Shown piece after piece: positions 59,660-64,000 of a stretch of DNA of 64,000 bases (positions within the stretch are counted from its first letter, which is position 1; every line of letters begins with the position of its first letter). The stretch covers positions 2,480,001 through 2,544,000 of the forward strand of contig JAXLXE010000001.1 in assembly GCA_046328115.1 (NCBI GenBank), given 5' to 3'. The notes under the pieces are model-generated. The model did no database searches, was not told the DNA's origin, and saw only the letters and a list, made by a program, of their open reading frames with translations. Position numbers and translations under genes: made by a program. The DNA is from JAXLXE01 sp046328115. Lineage in GTDB: Bacteria; Chloroflexota; UBA6077; JACCZL01.

Positions 59660-60472
59660 GTGTCCCAGACCTCTGTTGATCTCGAACGTCTGGCCCGTCA
59701 GTACGCTGACGGCGCTCGCCTGCAGGCTCGGATCGAGGTGCATCGCGACTTCAGCGAGCGGCGCGTGGACTTTCACGACTGGGTTCTGGCGCAGCTCGCG
59801 GCGCGACCGGGCCAGTCAGTGGTAGACGTAGGCTGTGGGCTGGGAAGCTATCACCGGCCGCTCTACGCCCAGGGAGTGCGTGTGATCGGCATTGACTCCT
59901 CCATGGGGATGCTGAGAGACGCCCGGGGAGCCAATGAAGCGGCGGCACCCCCGATGGTGCAATCATCCGCGGAAGCGTTGCCGCTGGACGCGTCATCCTG
60001 CGACCTCGGCATGGCGAACCACATGATGTACTACGTGCCGAACCAGGAACGGGCGCTCCGCGAGCTGAGCCGGGTGGTCAAGCCGGGCGGACGCGTGGTG
60101 CTCTCTACCGTCTCAGCGGACAATCACGCGGCGCTCGACCGTCTGCATGAGGCGGCCGCCCTGGAGCTGGGCTACGGCGTGCGCCCCAAGGAGGCCAGGC
60201 GCTTCACCACGGAGCATCTGGCACTGGTCCGATCCGTGTTTCCCACCGCGGAGCTCCGCCTGCTCCCCAATGCGTTTGTGTTCCCGACGCGGGATGGCGC
60301 CCTGAAGTACTACGCTTCTGGGGGCGTCGACGGAATACTGGATCGCCCCGCGGACGACAGCCACCGAGCGCCACTCCTCGATCTCGTGGGCCGACGCATC
60401 GACCAGATCATCGAGCGCGAGGGAGTATTTCGCGTCTCGAAGGACAACGGCTGTTTCGTTGCCCAGGTATGA
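59660..60472 (+). CDS. SAM-dependent methyltransferase (class I)
   Basis: Methyltransf_11-type enzyme, 270 aa. SAM motif I VVDVGCGLGSYHRPL, acidic motif II GIDSS, motif III LPLDASSCDLGMANHMMYYV and motif IV RELSRVVKPGGRVVLSTVS. Substrate unknown; resembles UbiE/arsenite- and small-molecule methyltransferases. GTG 59660 lies 7 nt after TACCCT with no ribosome-binding site, so it is probably leaderless. The zinc-finger gene follows 15 bp downstream. Confidence 0.85.
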   Translation: MSQTSVDLERLARQYADGARLQARIEVHRDFSERRVDFHDWVLAQLAARPGQSVVDVGCGLGSYHRPLYAQGVRVIGIDSSMGMLRDARGANEAAAPPMVQSSAEALPLDASSCDLGMANHMMYYVPNQERALRELSRVVKPGGRVVLSTVSADNHAALDRLHEAAALELGYGVRPKEARRFTTEHLALVRSVFPTAELRLLPNAFVFPTRDGALKYYASGGVDGILDRPADDSHRAPLLDLVGRRIDQIIEREGVFRVSKDNGCFVAQV

Positions 60473-60487
60473 TCGCCGCCGTCCCAG

Positions 60488-61012
60488 ATGACTGAAGCCC
60501 GCTGGCTGTGCCCGCTCTGCAACGGCGCGTTCTCACGTCCTGCAGAACACCTGCGCGATGCCCACGGCCTGGAACGGCGGACCGAGGACCGCCTCAAGCT
60601 GGAGCAGGCCGTTCGTCGTCCCCCGGCGCCTCCCCGCAGACCGCGTATCGGGAGTGTTCCGCCCGCGCGGCGGCCCGCGCAGATAGAGGAGGAAGAGCTA
60701 GTCGAACCCGGGCGTCCGCCTCCGCTGCCGCCAGACGCGGCGGTGCTGCGGCTGGTCTGTGACGAGCCGTTCACCAGCGACCTGTCCGCTCTTCAGGCCC
60801 GGCTGACCGGCTTCGTCGGCGTTCAGTCCGTGGCCATAGACCTGTACGCGCGGACGGTGGACCTGTACATAGACCGGCGGCGTGCCATGGTGGGGCACCT
60901 GATGGCGCTGGCGCGCGAACGGGCGCGACTAGTCGTTCTCCGCGGCGAGGTCCACCGCGAGCCCAAGGGCGGCGGGACGCCGAACAAGTCCACGCGGCTC
61001 TTCGACGTCTAG
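60488..61012 (+). CDS. C2H2 zinc-finger/ferredoxin-like-fold fusion protein
   Basis: 174 aa. Residues 8-26 form a C-x2-C-x9-H-x4-H finger (CPLCNGAFSRPAEHLRDAH), rare in bacteria. A Pro/Arg-rich linker of about 60 residues follows. The C-terminal third (about 85-145: LRLVCDEPFTSDLSALQARL, then VQSVAIDLYARTVDLYID) has the beta-alpha-beta-beta pattern of an HMA or ACT-like module without a Cys pair. No named family recognised. Possible nucleic-acid or protein adaptor. TATGAT at 60468-60473 overlaps the methyltransferase stop and would give an 8-nt leader. A 13-bp terminator follows directly. Confidence 0.6.
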   Translation: MTEARWLCPLCNGAFSRPAEHLRDAHGLERRTEDRLKLEQAVRRPPAPPRRPRIGSVPPARRPAQIEEEELVEPGRPPPLPPDAAVLRLVCDEPFTSDLSALQARLTGFVGVQSVAIDLYARTVDLYIDRRRAMVGHLMALARERARLVVLRGEVHREPKGGGTPNKSTRLFDV

Positions 61013-61041
61013 CGGCCGGCCCGCGTTGGCGGGCCGGCCGC
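61012..61041. terminator. Bidirectional hairpin between convergent genes
   Basis: Arms GCGGCCGGCCCGC and GCGGGCCGGCCGC, 13 bp perfect, loop GTTG. The first base is the last base of the upstream stop codon; the convergent SDR stop is 10 bp away. Confidence 0.75.
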
Positions 61042-61051
61042 CGTGTCCACG

Positions 61052-61840
61052 TTACGTCGAGCGGATCGCGCCGCCGTCAACCGCGATGATCTGGCCCGTG
61101 ATGAAGCTGGCCTGCTCGGAGGCCAGGAACGCCGCCAGCGCGGCAAGCTCCTCTGGGCGTCCGTAGCGCCGCGCGGGGATCTGGGCTACGCTACGCGCGG
61201 CCTCCTGCTCCACCGTGATGCCTGCCTTCGCCGCGCGGGTAGCATCTCCAGATCGCACGCGGTCCGTGAGGATGCGCCCTGGCGCGATGGTGTTGACGGT
61301 GATGCCCTCCCAGGCGATCTCGTTCGAGAGCGACTTCCCCATCGCCGCTGTGCCGCTGCGGATCGAGTTAGACAGGAACAGCCCATCGATCGGCTGTCTG
61401 ACCGACGTGGACGTGAGGTTGAGGATCCGTCCCCATTTCCGCTCACGCATTGAGGGCAGGCACATCCGGATCAGCCGAACGGCGCTCATCAGGTTGAGCT
61501 CGAACGCTCGCTGCCAGGCCTCGTCGTCAAAGTCGTCAAAGTTGCCCAGCGGCGGGCCGCCGGCGTTGTTGAAGAGGATGTCGATCCGCCCCCAGCGCGC
61601 CAGCGTGTCGTCGACGATGTGCCGCAGGTCGCCCACGCTAGACGCGTCAGCTACGTACGGGACCACTTCCGCGCCGGTCTCCTCGGCAATCCCGTGCGCG
61701 GCGCCTTCAATCGCCGCCTTGTCCCGCGAGAACATGGAGACGCGCGCACCCTCCGCCGCGAACGCCTGCGCCACGGCGCGCCCTATCCCCTTACTCGAGG
61801 CCGCCACGATGGCCACCCGGCCGGCGAGTCCCAGATCCAT
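61052..61840 (-). CDS. SDR-family oxidoreductase lacking the catalytic Tyr
   Basis: 262 aa SDR with an AASSKGIG cofactor loop, NNAGG, catalytic-region Ser in NLTSTSVRQPIDG and C-terminal IAVDGG. Where Tyr-x-x-x-Lys is expected the sequence is LSNSIRSGTAAMGKSL: Lys may be kept, Tyr is replaced by Ser or Asn. A known SDR subgroup shows the same LSN..R..... pattern, so this is probably a real subfamily with a different mechanism, not a broken gene. ATG with GGAGGG 4 nt upstream. It is downstream of the lytic transglycosylase gene by 31 bp. Confidence 0.8.
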   Translation of the reverse strand: MDLGLAGRVAIVAASSKGIGRAVAQAFAAEGARVSMFSRDKAAIEGAAHGIAEETGAEVVPYVADASSVGDLRHIVDDTLARWGRIDILFNNAGGPPLGNFDDFDDEAWQRAFELNLMSAVRLIRMCLPSMRERKWGRILNLTSTSVRQPIDGLFLSNSIRSGTAAMGKSLSNEIAWEGITVNTIAPGRILTDRVRSGDATRAAKAGITVEQEAARSVAQIPARRYGRPEELAALAAFLASEQASFITGQIIAVDGGAIRST

Positions 61841-61871
61841 TGCACCCTCCTCGTGGGCTGCCGTCGAGAGG

Positions 61872-64000
61872 CTAAGGACCGTAAAGGGCGCGGTAGTTCA
61901 GGTAGTTCTCGTACACCTGCTGCACGTACCCGCTCGTCTCAGAGAACGGGATGCGCTCCGCCCACACGTCCGCGTCCGCCGACGGCAGCTCCTGGAGCCA
62001 ACGATTCGCGTTGGCGCCGCCCGCATTGTATGCGGCCAGCGAGGGGTAGATCCGCCCCCCGTAAGCCTTGAGCTGCGAGCCCAGGTAATAGGCTCCGAAC
62101 TCAATGCTGACCGTGGGATTGAGCAGGTCTTCGTTCCTGAAGTCGCCGCGGCCGAGCGCCCGGGCGATGCCCTGTCCCGTGGAGGGGATCACCTGAGCCA
62201 GACCCACCGCGCCCGCGGAAGATCGCGCCGCCGGGTCAAACACGCTCTCCTTGCGGATCAGCGCCAGCAGCAGAAGCGGGTCCACGCCTTGTCGCTCTGA
62301 GCTCGCGGCGAGCGGCTCGGCGAACGGCACAGGGTAGAGCAACCGGCGGACCATCCGCGGGAGCGCGCCCGCCGGCTGCCCAGCGGCCCGCTGCGCCTCT
62401 CGCGCGTTGAGCAGCGCCAGTCGATGCTGACCCTGCCTGGCGGCAAACCGCGCAATCTGGACCAGCCGCGGGGCATCCGCGGAGCTCCGCGCGCGGAGCT
62501 CCTCAAGCTCCCAGTCACCAAAGAGCCTGGCGCCCGTCTGGTAGAGCGCCTGCGCGCGCTGATACGCCGGCTCGGTGTCATATTCGGCATCCAGCGCACT
62601 CAGGCCCGCCCCCCTCCCCGCCATCCACGCGTCCAGCTCAGTCCGCTCGTCCTCCGCTGGCTGGAGCCGCTCGCGGCGCAGTGGCGCGGCCGCGTGCATT
62701 GGCGATCCGTCCGCAACCAGCAACGCCGCGGCCCGCAGCCCACCGTAGTGGTCGCGATCCAGATCCGCGGCGCGTCGAAGGGCGGCCTGCGCCTGAGCCT
62801 GATCCCCCGCCCGACCGTACGCCTTGGAGGCCCACAACAACCCCAGACCCTGCCACTGTGGGTCCGCCGCGCGCGATGCCAGACGATCGGCCGCCGCGGC
62901 CGACTCTGGCAACGCCTCGCGCTGGAGGAGCGTGAACGCCAGGTGTTGCTCAGCCTGCTGGCCGGCCGCCGAATCAGGGTAGGTCTGAGCGGCAAGCTGA
63001 TACAGGTCGGAGGCGTCAGTCCACCGGCCAGCGCGCTCCATCACCCGGCCAGCGCGCAGCAGCGCCACTGGCGCTTGCGCGCCCGTGGGATGCCCTTCAG
63101 CGGACTTACGGAGCGAGGCCACCGCCTCATCGTCTCGACCAAGCTGAATGAGCGCCAGCCCGCGGTAGTACCGCGCGGCGGCCGCGCGCTCCGTGGACAG
63201 ACCCGCGTCTATCGCCGATGCCAGCTCCTGCTCCGCCTGCGCATGTCGACCCTGGAGGTGTGCCACCACCGCCGCCTGGTCAGGCCCAATTCTTCCCAGC
63301 TCGCCCAGCTCTGCCAGTGCGGACAGCGCCGTCCCCGCCGCAGGTGTCTCCGGCAGCTCCGCCACCACCGTGGCATTCGCCCTGGCCGCGTCGTCCCGCC
63401 TGCCCAGCGCGGCGGCAAACCGCCCCACGTTGGCCAGCGTGGTGGCGCGGTAGGTGCGCGTGCCGGCCTGCTCGACGAGCCTCTGGGTGTGCTCCAGGGC
63501 CGCCGCCTGATCGCCCCGCCTGGCGGCCGAGTCTACCAGGTGTTCCAGTGCATCGATGCGCGCCTGACGGTTCGGCGCCGCGTCCAACGCCGCGGCCGCG
63601 CGCTCGCGTTGCAGGCCCCGATTGTCCAGCTTCGCGGCGCAGTCGGCAGCCAGCAGATCCGCGTACGGCGCCAGGCCACCGACTCGCGGTCTCGCCGCCT
63701 CAAAACTGGCCAACGCGCCCTGGCAGTCACCGCCCTGGCGCTGCGCCCGCCCCCGAAGGAAGCTGACCAACCCCGCGTTGTCGGCTGATGCGCCCCGCGC
63801 CTGGAGCGCGCTCAAAGTATCCAGCGCATCCTTGGAACGATCGGCCTCGATGAGCAAGGCGGCGAGGCGAATCCACACGCGCTCTCCCGCGGCACCCTCG
63901 ACGGCGTTCGCCGCGGCGGACAGGGCCGCTACCGCCTGATCGAGCTGGCCGTTCTGGCGCCGACGCTCTGCCTCGGCGAGCACCGCCTCAGCATCGACCG
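61872..64000 (-). CDS. Lytic transglycosylase (Slt70-like) with TPR-rich N-terminus, 5' end missing
   Basis: At least 709 codons; the frame stays open to the right edge, so the start lies outside. A long superhelix of TPR-like helix pairs (about the first 500 residues, many AARxGDxAxAL-type turns) precedes an SLT goose-lysozyme domain. The catalytic Glu is in LLALIRKESVFDP, followed by GLAQVIPSTGQGIA, and the C-terminal block reads SLAAYNAGGANANRWL. It cleaves peptidoglycan to 1,6-anhydro products, like Slt70 but with a much larger helical part. Ends at TAG 61872. Export signal not visible because the N-terminus is missing. Confidence 0.85.
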   Translation of the reverse strand, partial: VDAEAVLAEAERRRQNGQLDQAVAALSAAANAVEGAAGERVWIRLAALLIEADRSKDALDTLSALQARGASADNAGLVSFLRGRAQRQGGDCQGALASFEAARPRVGGLAPYADLLAADCAAKLDNRGLQRERAAAALDAAPNRQARIDALEHLVDSAARRGDQAAALEHTQRLVEQAGTRTYRATTLANVGRFAAALGRRDDAARANATVVAELPETPAAGTALSALAELGELGRIGPDQAAVVAHLQGRHAQAEQELASAIDAGLSTERAAAARYYRGLALIQLGRDDEAVASLRKSAEGHPTGAQAPVALLRAGRVMERAGRWTDASDLYQLAAQTYPDSAAGQQAEQHLAFTLLQREALPESAAAADRLASRAADPQWQGLGLLWASKAYGRAGDQAQAQAALRRAADLDRDHYGGLRAAALLVADGSPMHAAAPLRRERLQPAEDERTELDAWMAGRGAGLSALDAEYDTEPAYQRAQALYQTGARLFGDWELEELRARSSADAPRLVQIARFAARQGQHRLALLNAREAQRAAGQPAGALPRMVRRLLYPVPFAEPLAASSERQGVDPLLLLALIRKESVFDPAARSSAGAVGLAQVIPSTGQGIARALGRGDFRNEDLLNPTVSIEFGAYYLGSQLKAYGGRIYPSLAAYNAGGANANRWLQELPSADADVWAERIPFSETSGYVQQVYENYLNYRALYGP

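Overview
The window is about 65% G+C and encodes roughly 60 protein genes on both strands. I see no rRNA, tRNA, CRISPR array, insertion sequence or prophage. The gene mix suggests a free-living aerobic bacterium, most likely a Chloroflexota member of the SAR202/Thermomicrobia kind. Pointers are enolase-superfamily (MR/MLE) enzymes, a PhyH dioxygenase, ThDP-dependent enzymes, GT39-type membrane glycosyltransferases (one fused to a beta-propeller), a CSLREA beta-helix protein, a B12-dependent ribonucleotide reductase and many apparently leaderless genes. The phylum is inferred from gene content; a marker-gene tree is needed.

Layout. 1-9.6 kb: iron-type alcohol dehydrogenase (cut by the left edge), PhnD-like lipoprotein, GT39/NHL fusion, class II nrdJ with paired NrdR boxes, M23 peptidase, orphan antitoxin-like gene, flavin reductase. 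9.8-15.9 kb: a large secreted beta-helix protein, then a probable sugar-acid operon (MR/MLE dehydratase, HpcH/HpaI aldolase, small protein, uronate-dehydrogenase-like enzyme, RidA). 15.9-23.1 kb: GT39 protein, leaderless amidohydrolase, FMN reductase with sulfatase, double-hotdog thioesterase with an antitoxin-like gene, RibD/DHFR-like protein, metallophosphoesterase. 23.1-27.3 kb: a complete thiamin-precursor unit, TPP riboswitch-terminator-ykoE-ykoD-ykoC-tenA. 27.4-31.3 kb: a self-contained 33-residue peptide gene and a peptide-type ABC importer without ATPases. 31.4-36.2 kb: PhyH, S51-like protein, alpha/beta hydrolase, a 2-hydroxyacid dehydrogenase with an altered Rossmann motif, Rpn-family protein. 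36.3-39.4 kb: a small secreted tail-anchored protein, a multidomain sortase and a Card1-like (DUF1887) protein in one row. 39.4-42.3 kb: AraM and an FGGY kinase. 42.3-51.7 kb: LOG protein, VOC protein, EamA transporter, HMA-like protein, SDR, membrane protein with FAD oxidase, second MR/MLE enzyme with a two-subunit CoA-transferase, PuuD-like hydrolase. 52-53.7 kb: kynurenine formamidase-like hydrolase and tryptophan 2,3-dioxygenase around a broken gene. 53.7-64 kb: two ThDP enzymes, M20 amidohydrolase, ECF sigma factor, methyltransferase, C2H2/ferredoxin-like fusion, SDR lacking Tyr, and a TPR-lytic transglycosylase cut by the right edge.

Regulation visible in the sequence: two NrdR boxes 31 bp apart before nrdJ, a TPP riboswitch with an intrinsic terminator, perfect GC-rich hairpins between convergent genes, and at least seven genes with a -10-like hexamer 5-7 nt before the start codon and no Shine-Dalgarno sequence. 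There is no classical one-component regulator; the only transcription factor is an ECF sigma factor without an adjacent anti-sigma gene.

The most unusual part is 36.3-39.4 kb: a fused sortase with a candidate substrate, followed immediately by a Card1-like CARF nuclease outside any CRISPR locus whose ligand loop and E-x-K motif differ from the canonical ones.
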